A stretch of 64,000 bases of DNA from Incurvaria masculella (taxonomy: Eukaryota; Arthropoda; Insecta; Lepidoptera; Incurvariidae). Below are positions 11,077 to 21,539 of this stretch, piece after piece. The stretch spans positions 15,556,077-15,620,076 of the forward strand of contig OX335646.2 in assembly GCA_946894095.1 (NCBI GenBank), in the 5' to 3' direction. Position numbers and translations under genes: made by a program. How positions within the stretch are numbered: the first letter of the stretch is position 1; the number at the start of each line of letters is the position of its first letter. The notes under the pieces are model-generated. The model saw only the letters and a list, made by a program, of their open reading frames with translations, searched no databases and was not told the DNA's origin.

Positions 11077-11449
11077 GAAATAACGACAGTTTTCGACCAA
11101 AAGGCCCAAAATGTTTATTGTTTAAGAATTCATCGATTTATACTGGAGTAAAAATTTACAATGATTTACCTATTTCCATCAAAAAATTTTTAACAATTAC
11201 CCATTTTTTAATTAATTTAAAAGAATATTTGTTAAGTAACCCGTTTTATAATAAAGAAGAATTTTTCAATAATTTTAATTGTAATTTAGAATAATTTAAT
11301 ATTGACATTTATTGAACCAGATTATGTATTGAAAATGTATTGTGAATTTTAATAATGTATTTATAATTAATTTTTATTATAAACTCTAAGATCATTAATT
11401 TATGTTATAAAATGTGCACGGCTCGCTCATGCTAAATAAATAAAATAAA

Positions 11450-11805
11450 TATCTATTATTCGACCGTGAAGCAAGAACATATGAAATAAAGAAAGAGCCC
11501 CGTAAAATAACTACTGTAAGAATATACTGCTAGGCTGGGTCCGAACCATCTAAAATACCATTCGTGTATATTGCGTCTTCCAAGACGTAATACCCGAAAG
11601 TACCTACACATGTAACTGTCGGACGCACGTGCCACTCCCGCCCCGCACCACCCGGCGATAGCGTCCTCCGTCCGTCTCCCCGTGCCGCTGCCTGCTCGCT
11701 CACTCATACAATTACAACTGATAAATGTCTGCATATGGCTGCGCAACAAATACACCTGTGAGAGCGGCACCTGTAAAACGCTTGCAGATTTAATTCATTT
11801 TTACC
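11450..11805. other. GC-richer unassigned stretch
   Basis: This holds a GC-rich part (about 11610-11700, CCCGCCCCGCACCACCCGGC and nearby) but no recognised gene or repeat. Overlapping short ORFs on both strands are not supported. Confidence 0.4.
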
Positions 11806-12330
11806 TTGTTTCAGACTACTTGCGGTGTTGCAAAATTAGGGAAATGTTCACAATTGATTTAAGTTAACACTGAATGACGGAAATCTTATTTCTGATTTTT
11901 TGTTTACCGTTTATAGCATTAGAAAGTTTGGATTTAAAAAAAAATACTGTTCTAAGACTTGCAACATTCTAAAAACTTTACAGGATAAAGAATATAATTT
12001 TGTTTACATATTCTAGAAAGAAAGGTAGCAAGTAAGGTTCTCAGCATAGATTTTTTTTAGTAAAAACATTTTTTTTTATATATTTCCGTAATTAGTAAAT
12101 TGTTGCAAATTCACCGTTACATTACGCCTTAAAAGAGTTAACAAATACATTTCTATAATACCATTTCTAAATATTTGTTTAGGAGATATATATTTTTTTA
12201 TACATTTTAATTTTTTTTTCTATCTTCCGGGCCCCGCTCAATGTTGCAAACTTAATGTAAGCATATAAATATGAAATTGTATATTTCTGAGAAAAAAAAA
12301 TTCATTTCGGATTTCATGTGTTTCTCAAAC
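11806..12330 (-). repeat. TTGCAA-box repeat, copy 2 (inverted)
   Basis: TTGCAA-type boxes lie at about 11828, 11959, 12103 and 12244 (spacing 131, 144, 141). This is the mirror order of copy 1 at 1560-2150, as expected for an inverted copy. CTATCTTCCGGGCCCCG and CTAAATATTTGTTTAGGAG match copy 1 in reverse. Confidence 0.7.
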
Positions 12331-12397
12331 CGTCCGGGGACGGGCCTATTAGTAAAAGTTGAAAAATACGCAACTAACAAAAATAAAGAGAACATCA

Positions 12398-12500
12398 TGA
12401 AGGGAAGGTCCTGGAACCTAATTCCTTTGGGAACGTGGTGTTTTGGGCTAATATCATAACAGTATTGTGTGGTACTAACCGTCAGGTTTTATAAAAAAAA
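12398..12500 (+). mobile_element. SINE 3' end fragment
   Basis: GGAAGGTCCTGGAACCTAAT, GGGCTAATATCATAACAGT and a terminal A run match the shared SINE 3' end. Confidence 0.7.
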
Positions 12501-12708
12501 ACGAAATTCCTACAAATCTGTTTTGCCTTGTACCTAAACAGATTTGACGTTTCTCTTAAATTGAAGACTAGATTGATTAAACAAATATATTCAGGATTTT
12601 AGCATCCAAGACGAATTCACGGTCTGCTTACCGTCCAAACTTCGGCAACAAAGCAGGACTTTAGTATTTTGCTGCTCGACGGGAATGTTATCATTTTCTT
12701 CAATTGCG

Positions 12709-12988
12709 TCAAACTTTTACTATTATACGGATTGATGACCATAGTAAGTTAACTCGCCGGGTGAATAGTAGGTGAACAGGCAAGAGACAGACATTTCGTT
12801 GCATTCCGTAGCATGCTAACTGTCAAACGACGTGTTATTCGGCAAAGTGAACTAACATTTACCAGTTGGCATGGTACGAAATGCAACTAAACGTCAGATT
12901 TAATCACTGTGATCTCTGTTCACCTGCTATTTACCTGGCGAGTTATTTACCACGGTCATCAATTCGTGTAACAGTAAAAGTTTGACGC
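12709..12988. mobile_element. MITE family B (GGTGAACAGG), long inverted arms
   Basis: The arms are about 70 bp. The left arm includes GCGTCAAACTTTTACT, ATTGATGACC, AACTCGCCGGGTGAATAG and GGTGAACAGG; the right arm is its imperfect reverse complement. The core has GCATGCTAACTGTCAAACGA and GCAACTAAACGTCAGATTTA. Related copies are at 40700, 42588 and 44744. Confidence 0.8.
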
Positions 12989-12989
12989 A

Positions 12990-14649
12990 AGTGCGCCTTC
13001 TGCGTGAAGCATTTCACATCGGCGATATGCCACCCGACAAGTGTTCAATCCGGACATGTTGCATAGTTGTAGTTTCTAATGGCATGGCCTGGCGTAAGAC
13101 CACTGCCGTCTAAGTGCCAGGCATCACGTCCTGCTCGTGATCCATAAATGTACTGCACACTCACTATGCATTGAGCAATCATATTGCGCTAGGATAGCGT
13201 ATTGATGCTGCAAAAGAACGAAATACTTTTCCCGCTTCGTTGGGCCATGTAACAAAATATTGATAACATTAACGTTCATACCTGGATTGAAACATCTTCG
13301 CTACGAATGTGGTTGCACAAGAATGCCTATGTATTTCTAGAAGAATACATTTATCTGACATTCATCTGAAGCCGATGAATGTCAGAAATCGAATCACAAT
13401 TTTCGAAAAATCCGAGCCTGTAGTCCCGACTTGTCATATGAATTGGCGTTTATGCTAAATCGAACGACTAGAGTTTTCAAACGTATGGAATACTAGCTGA
13501 GAGTCAATGCCGTTTTCGACTGATGTCGGACCGAATTATTTCCTGGATATTATAATGAGTTCGCCATCAAAACTTTCATCCCCTCTTTCACCCCATTCAT
13601 CAAAACGTACTCCAGTTGGAAGTTTGAAGTTCCGACACTGAACCGAGTCCATTGACAGCAAAAACGAAAACGAAAAGAACACGGCCCGTTCATGCACCAC
13701 TTTCTTTCTCTTTCTGATAGAAGAAATAGAGTAAATTAGTGAAGTGTTTTCAGATTGATTACAAATTACGTTAGTTTAGAGTGTGTACATAATTTTCGGA
13801 TGCACGAAGTCGTAATTAGAAACATACTAATTGCATGCATATAATTATTAAATGTATAAGTTCACGGAGCTCCAAAGTGAGAAAACCCCTATCCGTTGCA
13901 ATGACAATGTTCTGGTCGATAATTCCAGCGAGGTTGCTCCATGTCATCGAAGTTACAACATGGCGGCAGACCATTTCTATAGTCGGCGCGTGCGCTGTCA
14001 GTCGATGAAGCCATCGCCGCCATTTAAATTGTACCGATATGTGCAGCTAATTTCATAGGCGTGCATGATTTCATTACGAATGCTGCTCTCACATGTCAAG
14101 GCATGCTGCTGCTTCTGATTGCATAAGCGGCCGTGCCTGTTCCTGTTGCAGAACTGGTTCGCCTAATGAACTGGATGTATGGTCCCGATATACCTATATC
14201 CTTATATTTTTGTGAAACGAAAGAAATATTTTTGAATTTGAATTTTAAATTAACCTGGGCAACATAATCAAATCCGACAGAGTCATTCGGAGTATATAAA
14301 TTGGTTTTGAATGCGGTTACATGTAGTCTGCCCGGCACGGATTTTGACCTACCCTCTCTGCTGCGCAGAGACCTAATCCGATATATTTTTGTCGTCCTGC
14401 GCAGCCGTTTGCGAGTGGGGGACCGGCCATCATCCATTCTCACAATTCTACATAGGTGGTTAATTATTATTGTCTTTAATATATGCATGCTGTCAGGTAT
14501 TTAAAACATATTATTTTTAATAACGTAAGCCTCGATCAAAACCCTAGCAAAGATAGGTATGCCCGAAGGTATGCCCTTACTATCTTTTTGGAGTTACATA
14601 AGTATTGTATAGATCTGAATCTTCTTCAAACACGATGGTTTTCCATAGC
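12990..14649. other. Mostly unassigned; two YY1/Pho-like boxes
   Basis: No gene is recognised. CAACATGGCGGC (13957-13968) and the inverted GCCGCCAT (14016-14023) match the YY1/Pho core motif. At 13493-13550 there is a Helitron-like fragment in minus orientation (CTAGCTGAGAGTCAATGCCG). A short hairpin, CTGACATTCATC/GATGAATGTCAG, lies near 13357-13386. ORFs near 13852 and 14096-14488 have no recognisable domain. Confidence 0.4.
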
Positions 14650-14756
14650 CATGTCACATTTCGTGGCGTGACGCGTCTTGAGGTTAAGCAGCGCGATTGG
14701 GTCCTGGATGGGTGACCGCTCAAGCGTTGAGGCAGGCCAAGTTTTGGTTTCCTTAT
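14650..14756 (+). mobile_element. 5S-like SINE head fragment
   Basis: GGCGTGACGCGTCTTGAGG, then TTAAGCAGCGCGATTGGG and CCTGGATGGGTGACCGC, which resemble 5S rRNA internal control elements (A box and C box). It ends abruptly against a (GTCY)n element. Confidence 0.75.
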
Positions 14757-15003
14757 AAAAACCGGCCAAGTGTGAGTCGGTTCCATACGATCGTACAAGA
14801 TTGAAAAAAACACGTTTTTTTTATGGGGGCCCCCTTTAATTTTTAAATTTTACCTATTTGTTGTTAAAGCGGCAATATAAATACATAATCTGTAAAAAAA
14901 TCAGCTGACTACCTATTACGGTTCATGAGATACGGCCCTGTGACAGACGAACGGACGGACGGGCGGACGGACGGACGGACGGACAGCGGAGGCTTGGTAA
15001 TAG
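14757..15003 (+). mobile_element. (GTCY)n MITE, 3' truncated
   Basis: It starts at ACCGGCCAAGTGTGAGTCGG, lacks part of the 5' palindrome arm, and has (GGAC)n at about 14947-14984. It ends at GCTTGGTAATAG without the terminal segment. Confidence 0.85.
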
Positions 15004-15009
15004 ATTTAT

Positions 15010-15419
15010 AGTAACAGATTTATTAATATCAGAGTTAATATCTGACTCATAACCGACGAAATGAAGTATCAGAGTTTCGAATTATGTTTCTCACCAACTG
15101 TACCTTATTAAGTTTTATGATATAACAAAACCGAAGCGACTTCCTGGCGACCGCTGCACCGGACTGACCACAAAATGACTCCATTTCCTGGAGCCGGTGC
15201 TTCTCGGAACACGAACCCAACACCGCAGCTAGTTACGTTCATTTTGCTCTTATCGAAGCGACATCGACTGATATTTCCAATGATAAAATGCGAGGAGATA
15301 AAACAGATCCTTTTATCCATTGATATTGTGTCTCATTTGTAAGATAAGTTCAAGTTTATCCGTCTGTATGTTTTCTTGTCCGGTGGGCCCGCAAATTTAG
15401 TTCATTGATTGTTTTTGTT
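15010..15419. other. Unassigned
   Basis: No family or coding signature is recognised. A 70-codon minus-strand ORF (15108-15320) shows no domain. Confidence 0.4.
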
Positions 15420-15590
15420 TTGCAACCTGACATGGTGGGCTAATAAACACAACACAACAAAATACAACTACCGTTATCACATTAGCCTAATACACCACAT
15501 TCCCGAAGGAATTAGGTGCCATGCCAGGACCTTCCCTTCATGAGCACGGCTACATTGAACTGGATGGAAAACACGGTAAATTTATCATTG
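15420..15590 (-). mobile_element. SINE 3' part, minus
   Basis: GCAACCTGACATGGTGGGCT, ACTACCGTTATCACATTAGC, GAATTAGGTGCCATGCCAGG and GAACTGGATGGAAAACACGG are the reversed shared SINE body and tail. It is truncated in the middle of the body. Confidence 0.85.
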
Positions 15591-16179
15591 TCCGTGTTTT
15601 CGTGATTGATTGATTGAACATTCTTTAATACGCCACAAAAAACAATTTACAAAAGAAAGTGCAGAGCAATAACAACATAATAAGTGCGGCGCAAAGGCGG
15701 GCTTATCCCTCGAAGAGATTTCTTCCAGCCGACCTTTGGGTGTTTGAGAAGTTCAATGGGGATATATTCGTAAGTAGTGGCGGTTGGTTTGGTTTGAGAG
15801 TTTGAGTATACTTATTATAATAATCCTATAAATAAGCACATATTCGGTACATACATACATATACAAACAATACCACTTAATTTAATATTTGGTTACATTA
15901 AATTACTTTAAACGATATGTATAATGCATTGAGCATTGAGTGTGAACATTATTTGTTACAAGCAGGTTTTCTAAACGCGCCAGAGGAAGTTTATAATCTT
16001 CAAAAATGCAGACACAGATATTATTGCCTTAGATGTCAAATATCAAGTCAATTGGAACAGTGGTTTTGTCAAGTGATTAATAAAACCTGTAAACTATATC
16101 AGATTACGGTTCATTTTTAACTACGTAAAGTCGAAAAAGGCAGATCTGGCACTATTCATCCAGATAAAAATAACCAGAC
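15591..16179. other. Unassigned, with one dispersed motif
   Basis: Positions 16000-16068 carry AATGCAGACACAGATATTAT and CAAATATCAAGTCAATTGGA, which recur in both arms of the foldback repeat at 31005-31345. The rest is unrecognised. Confidence 0.4.
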
Positions 16180-16225
16180 ATCAGTCTAAAGCGACATTTT
16201 CCCGAGCGGAGTCGGGTACCGAAAC
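16180..16225 (+). mobile_element. Helitron-like 3' terminal fragment
   Basis: GACATTTTCCCGAGCGGAGT, then CGGGTACC, resembles the family terminus CGGAGCCGGGTACCTCAGCTAG-T seen at 21345 and 52745. Confidence 0.45.
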
Positions 16226-16239
16226 AATTTTTTTTATGT

Positions 16240-16430
16240 AACGTCATGAATAGCCCAACACACTAGGTGCTGGACATGGCTGCATCATACTGGATATGGG
16301 CAATTTTAATTCCCACTTTGATGACCATTCAAGGCGATGGTATCAAGACGGGCGGGATTGACCCTCCTAGCTAGTAAAGAAGAGAACCTAAAGTCTTACA
16401 TGGAATTCGAGCCACAAGACCAATAATCCC
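16240..16430 (-). mobile_element. Degenerate SINE, minus
   Basis: ATGAATAGCCCAACACACTA, TTCAAGGCGATGGTATCAA, GGGCGGGATTGACCCTCCTA and TCTTACATGGAATTCGAGCC align in order with the reversed SINE body but are diverged. Confidence 0.6.
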
Positions 16431-16489
16431 TTAGTTGCCCCTGACGACCTGCACAGGAAAAAATACAGTTGATCCTTTTTGATCTTTTT

Positions 16490-16720
16490 TAGTCCCGGTG
16501 TCCCAGGCAGGAATGAATCCCCTCTAAAAGTGAACCCCTGTTTACAGTAATTTGACACTAATTATGTCGTTTTATGATCGTAAATCAAGTTGAATACCAA
16601 ACAAGGCGGCCGACAAAGTGAATGGGAGGTAGATTCGAGTGCTTCGAGTTGTATAAACAAAACCGAGACGCGTCACCGCCGCTCCATTGACAAACTGCCA
16701 TAATTGTAGTAGGAAGGTAC
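16490..16720. repeat. Unclassified repeat, inverted copy at ~32990-33205
   Basis: CCGGTGTCCCAGGCAGGAAT and ATAAACAAAACCGAGACGCG recur in reverse orientation at 33205 (ATTCATTCCTGCCTGTTACA) and near 33085. Family unknown. Confidence 0.45.
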
Positions 16721-16949
16721 ATACTCTTTTATGACATTTGTTTTTAGTAATGCCTTTTGCGACGCATTTCCAAACGAGATTTTCTCTTTAATTTAAGATT
16801 CCGAATAAAAAAACAAATTCCAAGACGTCTTGATAATAGAGTGAGTGACTCGCAGCTCACGGGCGTAGGGATTTACTTTTGATGCCAGGTTCATGAGTTC
16901 GACCGGTGATGCCTGACTCTCTTTTTGATGTTTTTTCATGTTTTTTGTA

Positions 16950-17300
16950 TGTAAATGGACATGGATGGTTAATACTAAATTGACCGTCAGATATTAGCCT
17001 AACACACCACATGGGAACTATGTGCCATGCCAGGACCTACCTTATATTGCTCGTCTACATTGAATTGAATGGAAAACATGGCAAATTTTCATTGCCGCTT
17101 CGACCATCGTTCATTCAATGCGATGGTACCACCGTTAACCTTGCCACCTAGTAAGTAAGGGACCTACAGCTTTACGTGTCATCCGAACCACGGCCAGCCT
17201 TAACGTTTTAAAATGGTCACCCATCCAAAATTTACCCGCTCACAGGTGACCAAGCTTATCGAATCGCAAGGCGTCGCGCCACTGGGCTGCCGAGGCTGAC
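16950..17300 (-). mobile_element. 5S-headed SINE, minus
   Basis: The reversed shared body (ATATTAGCCTAACACACCAC, TTCATTCAATGCGATGGTAC, ACCACGGCCAGCC) is followed by GGTCACCCATCCAAAA (5S C-box-like in reverse) and a degenerate head ending GCCACTGGGCTGCCGAGGCT. It covers nearly the whole SINE. Confidence 0.8.
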
Positions 17301-17317
17301 AAACAATATCAAATGTG

Positions 17318-17600
17318 TTCGATAAGTCCATTTCTTCACGAATTCGAATGTTTGCATGGTTCGGAATCAATTTAAAAGTTTAGGTCCCTTTACCCTACTA
17401 GGTGGTAGGTGTGTAAGCCCACCTGGGTTGGTACTATCGCATTAGATGAAAATATGGAAGAAGCGATAATGAACGACTGCCTGTGTTTTCCATCCATATC
17501 AATGTAGATGGGCAATATAAGGAAGGTCCTGATATGGCACCTAGATGCGGTTTGTTGGTCTGATTTCAAGATGACTTTACGTATTAGCCATAACCGTGCC
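17318..17600 (+). mobile_element. tRNA-type SINE body, plus
   Basis: TTCGATAAGTCCATTTCTTC is the tRNA-type linker, followed by GCATGGTTCGGAATC, CCTACTAGGTGGTAGG, GGTTGGTACTATCGCATTAG and GGAAGGTCCTGATATGGCAC. It starts a few bases from the 5S head of the previous SINE, so the two stand head to head. Confidence 0.75.
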
Positions 17601-17611
17601 AGCTTAAAATG

Positions 17612-17900
17612 GAAAAAAAAAACGGTCAAGTGCGAGTCGGACTCGCACACAAAGGGTTCCGTACCATGGTACAAGATTTAACACCAAAAAATCGCGTGTT
17701 TTGTATTTGCTTTAATTTTTATTATTATTTAATTTTACCTATTTGTTTTAATAGCGGCAAAATAAATACACACTCTGTGATTATTTCAGCTGCCTACCTA
17801 TTACGGTTCATGAGACGGGCCCTGTAACGGACGGACGGACGGACGGATAGCGGAGGCTTAGTAATAAGGTTCCGTTAACACGTTTTGGGTAAATACTAAA
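17612..17900 (+). mobile_element. (GTCY)n MITE
   Basis: It starts AAACGGTCAAGTGCGAGTCG, has a short (GGAC)n run at 17830-17847, and has a diverged 3' end (GTTCCGTTAACACGTTTTGG). Confidence 0.85.
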
Positions 17901-18137
17901 GGAAAAATACTAAGGTATAAAAAATCTTTGTATACATCATGAATAATTAGAAAGTGCCTCGCATATTCTTATATAAGACATGTTACGCATAAATAATCAA
18001 ACAATTTTGTTGCGGTCACAATTAGGGTTCCGGAGTTAAATTGTGACAATGCAATTAGGTTTTTGCAAGCAATTCCATAGCATCATATTTGTACGGTATC
18101 ACTAGATATTAGAAAACAAAATCCCCCTCCGCAACAT

Positions 18138-18735
18138 AAGCGGCTCGTAGCCTAGTGGCGCGGGGACTGGCCTAGCGTACCAGAGGCCTGGGTTCAATAC
18201 CGACATGCACCACTGTCTTTCTTTTTCCGAGTTCGATAAGTGGATTTCGTCACGAATGCGAGCTGCTCCATGGTTCGGAATCCATGTAAAACTGTAGGAC
18301 TCCTTCCCCTACTAGGTGGTAGGGTTTAAACCCGCCCGGGTTGGTACCATCGCATTGGATGAAAAGATGGTCGAAGCGGCAATGAAAAATGTATTTACAT
18401 TTATTTATTTATGTATCCAATATAACACACATGCATTACGTACAAAACAATGTATCTTAAATATTTGGATTAAACCATTCCTGTAGACCATAAGGCCCGT
18501 GGTGGAAGTTACAACAATAGGACAATATACTTTGAGTGTACATACAATAAAAAAACCTAACGAACATTCAAATTCGACATTCAAATTGTTCTTGTTTTAC
18601 ATCCAGTTCAATGTAGTCGTGCTTATAAAGGGAAGGTCCAGGCATGGCACCTAATTCCTTAAGGAATGTGGTGTATTGGGCTAATATCATAACCGTAGTT
18701 GTGTGGTATGAGCCATCCATGTCAGGTCGCATAAA
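18138..18735 (+). mobile_element. tRNA-headed SINE split by a LINE tail
   Basis: The head CGGCTCGTAGCCTAGTGGCG (A box) and CCTGGGTTCAATACC (B box) is followed by the full body and a 3' A run. The body is interrupted at 18391-18590: GCGGCAATGAAAAATG precedes the insert and TTGTTTTACATCCAGTTC resumes after it. Confidence 0.85.
18391..18590 (-). mobile_element. LINE 3' end inserted in a SINE
   Basis: In minus orientation it ends CATAAATAAATAAATGTAAA, an AT-rich LINE-type tail next to AAAATG, with AAATTG at the other side as a likely target duplication. It is 5' truncated with no coding part left. Confidence 0.6.
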
Positions 18736-18739
18736 AAAA

Positions 18740-18920
18740 ACTGTTTGTCTATCTGTCTGAACGCGATAAATTAAAAACTACTGAACGGATTTTCATACGG
18801 TTTTCACGGGATCAAGGTTTATGTGTATAGTTCATTAGTTTTTTGTGTAAATTGGTTGAAATATGACGATAATTGTTAAAGATATCGGAAAAAATCAAGC
18901 TGATTGGGGAACTTTAATCG
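18740..18920 (+). repeat. Dispersed lepidopteran-type repeat
   Basis: CTGTCTGAACGCGATAAATT and ACTACTGAACGGATTTTCAT resemble a short sequence common in lepidopteran repeats. It starts directly at the A tail of the preceding SINE. I cannot assign the family. Confidence 0.4.
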
Positions 18921-18980
18921 AAAACGCTGCCTAATCCTTTGGAGATATAACAAAATAATATGTGGTGGAATTGCTCCTCC

Positions 18981-19655
18981 TATACAGGATGTCGTAACGG
19001 CCAGTACATTAATTTCGCCAGCGTAGTCCTCATGTTTTTCCGAGACAAAAAAGGTTACATTTTTTTCTAAAGTGTCTAGTTACCGAGATATACATTTTTG
19101 AAATGTATGTTTTAGTTTAGTGTAATTTGACGCACGTTGTAACCATGCATAAGGAAGGTCTTGGCATGGAACCTAGATCCCACGTGGCGTATCAAGTTAA
19201 TGTCATGACAGTAGGTGTGATATTAGCCATTTGTACAGTCAACCAAAGGTTAAAGGATACACTTCCGGTTAAACGTAAAAATAAATGGTGTTTAAATACA
19301 ACCTTTGATTAAATTTTTTTAGGATTTTGTTTACTCAGTAGCTAGTAGACATCCTCAACTATGTTTGAATCTATACTCAACCCTATAATAGTTTCCAAAA
19401 GTCAAAGTATTTCGACTGTTCATCTTTTCATTCAACCGGATGTGTATCCTAAACTCTTTGTTCGACTGTAAATACAACGTTCCCACGTTCTTACGGAACA
19501 TTAGATTCTTTTTACACTAAATTATTGAATTACTTTGCATGGAAAGTCTAACTTTTTATTAAGAGGATATTCAGCAAAAAGTTATTAAACTTTTTTGTTT
19601 GTTTCAATCCCAATAATAATTTCCCAAATTTAATGTACTGGGCGTTACGACGACG
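18981..19655. mobile_element. Large foldback element with SINE tail inside
   Basis: GTCGTAACGGCCAGTACATT (18990) pairs with AATGTACTGGGCGTTACGAC (19630). An inner pair, AAAGGATACACTTCCGGTTA (19251) with AACCGGATGTGTATCCTAAA (19434), continues the palindrome. A SINE 3' end (19131-19225, GGAAGGTCTTGGCATGGAAC, ATGACAGTAGGTGTGATATT) lies between. Confidence 0.65.
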
Positions 19656-19659
19656 GTCT

Positions 19660-21340
19660 ACAGATAAGTCTGCGATGAAATATGTCTATCTTTTAAGGAT
19701 AGCTTACTATAAAAAAAAATGTTTTAAAAAATGGTCAAATAAATTGTGGTAATTGGAAAGCTATTTTGAGGGATACTATTACAATCCTTACCAAATTAAA
19801 TACGTTCGTTGCCTTAAGCATTTTATGCACATTATAATTGCCCTTTAAAGTATGCAATTATAATTAATATGTTCGGTGTTTTTGCAATATTAAAACTATG
19901 GGGCGCACCAACGTGACTGGCGTTGTGTATAAATGCGCTAATCTCAGGAACTACCAGGGAGATATGCCATCTAGCGCGCCTGCTATGAGACCCGCTGTCT
20001 CCAATTTTCAAAAACTACCAACTCTAAGTACATGTCACATGGAAACAAAGTCACATTCGTAATATAGGGTTTGTGTGGGTGGGAACTGACTCAACAAACA
20101 CATTTTTAGAGCATATTTGGAAACGGTGGCGATGTTTCGGCTGCATGATTTATGACGCGCCGCTTGATAGCGGCCACCAATGACCGGCAGTGCTTCATAC
20201 CTGACGAGAAGAAGCCCGGGCAAAAGGGGCAACCCTATAGGCCCGCACCTGCACCAACTCATGAGATGCAGAAGACCCCACTATTATTGATTCCTATACA
20301 ATTATATGGTCACTATGACCATTCGACGGATACAATTAGAGAGTAATTTTATCCCCTACCCTATCAATTCCCCATACTACAGGCGATATTTTTATACACG
20401 CTCTTAACGTTTTATTAGGTTTTTGAAATTTAGGATTCTTAAATATGTTGTCAAAATGTACGTCTTTATGTTTTAATTTTTTGATAAACCTATGAGATTG
20501 GAAAATATTGGCTAAACATATTTGAAAGTGTGTTTTTAAAAAAAAACTTCAAAATACAGATATACATATATACAAAACGATAAAAACATAAGGACATAAG
20601 GAAGAAAATCTGACAACTTTTAGGGGTAGGGAGGTCTGGAAGACGATTTCGCTATTTTAATGGCAGTCACCGTGCAAAATTGTGCCTTGGCCAATTGACA
20701 TAGAATGCATTTCGTAAAAATTTCAAATCTTCGATTTCAGCTTTCTTCACGAGAGCCTTAAGGGATACATATTATTGCAGACGAATAAATCTTGAAGGTG
20801 GTGAAATAAGAGATGAAAAATTGTATGGGCAACCAAAAATACCTCAAGTTAAGGATTTTAAATATTTAAGCGTTTGGCAAGACTAGAGAGACTGTTAAAT
20901 TGTACCAGGCTTGATTGATTTTTTCCCCAACATTAGGGCTACTTAGAATTTAATTACCAGATTTAATGCTTAATTACCAAAGGGGTAAGCAGATTGGGTT
21001 AAATGTTCATAATAAAATAGAATGAAGCTGCTCTTGAATGTACTACCATGAAAATTGGTGGAGTACATCTCTCTAAATTACAAGAGGGGTGACATCAACA
21101 TCTATTTTATATGGCCAATCTAGATAACGCAACCACTTGGCCCAGGCAGACCGACATATATAGCATCAGAGGGTTGGTCTCTAACACGTGAACCCATATT
21201 CAGCCATTTACCTTATCGTGACCAAAAATGTCGTGACCTCCCGGAATATATCGACTTAAAACATTTTGCTACAATTTTATAGATAGATGCATTGTCGTGA
21301 AACAGCGTTTTAGACCAGGCCTTTGGACAATTTTTTATTC
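19660..21340. other. Unassigned
   Basis: No gene or confident repeat is seen. CCTATCAATTCCCCATACTACAGGCGAT (20360-20387) echoes the sequence near 2915-2945. A plus-strand ORF at 20152-20346 is proline- and lysine-rich at its centre but matches no family I recognise. Confidence 0.4.
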
Positions 21341-21344
21341 AGGA

Positions 21345-21402
21345 AATAATTCAAACCGACTTCAGTCCAAAGCGACATGCGGAGGCGGGTACCTCAGCTA
21401 GT
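21345..21402 (+). mobile_element. Helitron-like 3' terminus
   Basis: AGTCCAAAGCGACATGCGGA, then GGCGGGTACCTCAGCTAG followed by T. A CTAG end followed by T fits the Helitron 3' rule (CTRR, insertion between A and T). The rest of the element is not defined. Confidence 0.5.
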
Positions 21403-21539
21403 TTGCACAGGGTAATCTTTAAAACTACTGAACTGATTTTAAAAATTCTTTTAAAATTTGAAAGCTACATTATTTCTGTCTAACATAAGTTATATCTTAT
21501 TTTAATATTTAAAAGTTTTTATTTATAAATCACTATATT

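Larger units (their letters stand above)
2621..11094. repeat. Head-to-tail duplication, two ~4.2-kb units
   Basis: Unit 1 is 2621-6892 and unit 2 is 6893-11094. The offset is 4272 bp at the left end and 4201 bp after unit 2 loses a net 71 bp near 7118-7128. By eye the only other difference is one G/T substitution (3334 against 7535). Breakpoints share the short microhomology TTC: flank AAATTC-AACC, junction TTTTC-AACC, right flank TTTTC-GACC. A recent tandem duplication or an uncollapsed haplotype in the assembly both fit. Confidence 0.95.
9938..11447 (+). pseudogene. Jockey-like LINE C-terminus in three pieces
   Basis: Piece 1 (9938-10108) gives ILRYGIDVWG and VLRIICGAKYDESCRPLF in shifted frames. 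Piece 2 (10434-10515) gives ALEYIRKT. Piece 3 (11077-11294) gives a typical LINE pol C-terminus, YTGVKIYNDLPISIKKF..LKEYLLSNPFYN, and ends at a stop. A 3' UTR and an (AATAAA)-rich tail follow to about 11447. The gaps are exactly a (GTCY)n element and a TTAA element, so both inserted after the LINE. Unit 1 lacks piece 3. Confidence 0.8.

Noticed and set aside
16830..16935. Additional tRNA-like SINE head (GGTTCATGAGTTCGACC)
   Set aside because: B-box similarity is weak, the A box is unclear, and no SINE body follows.
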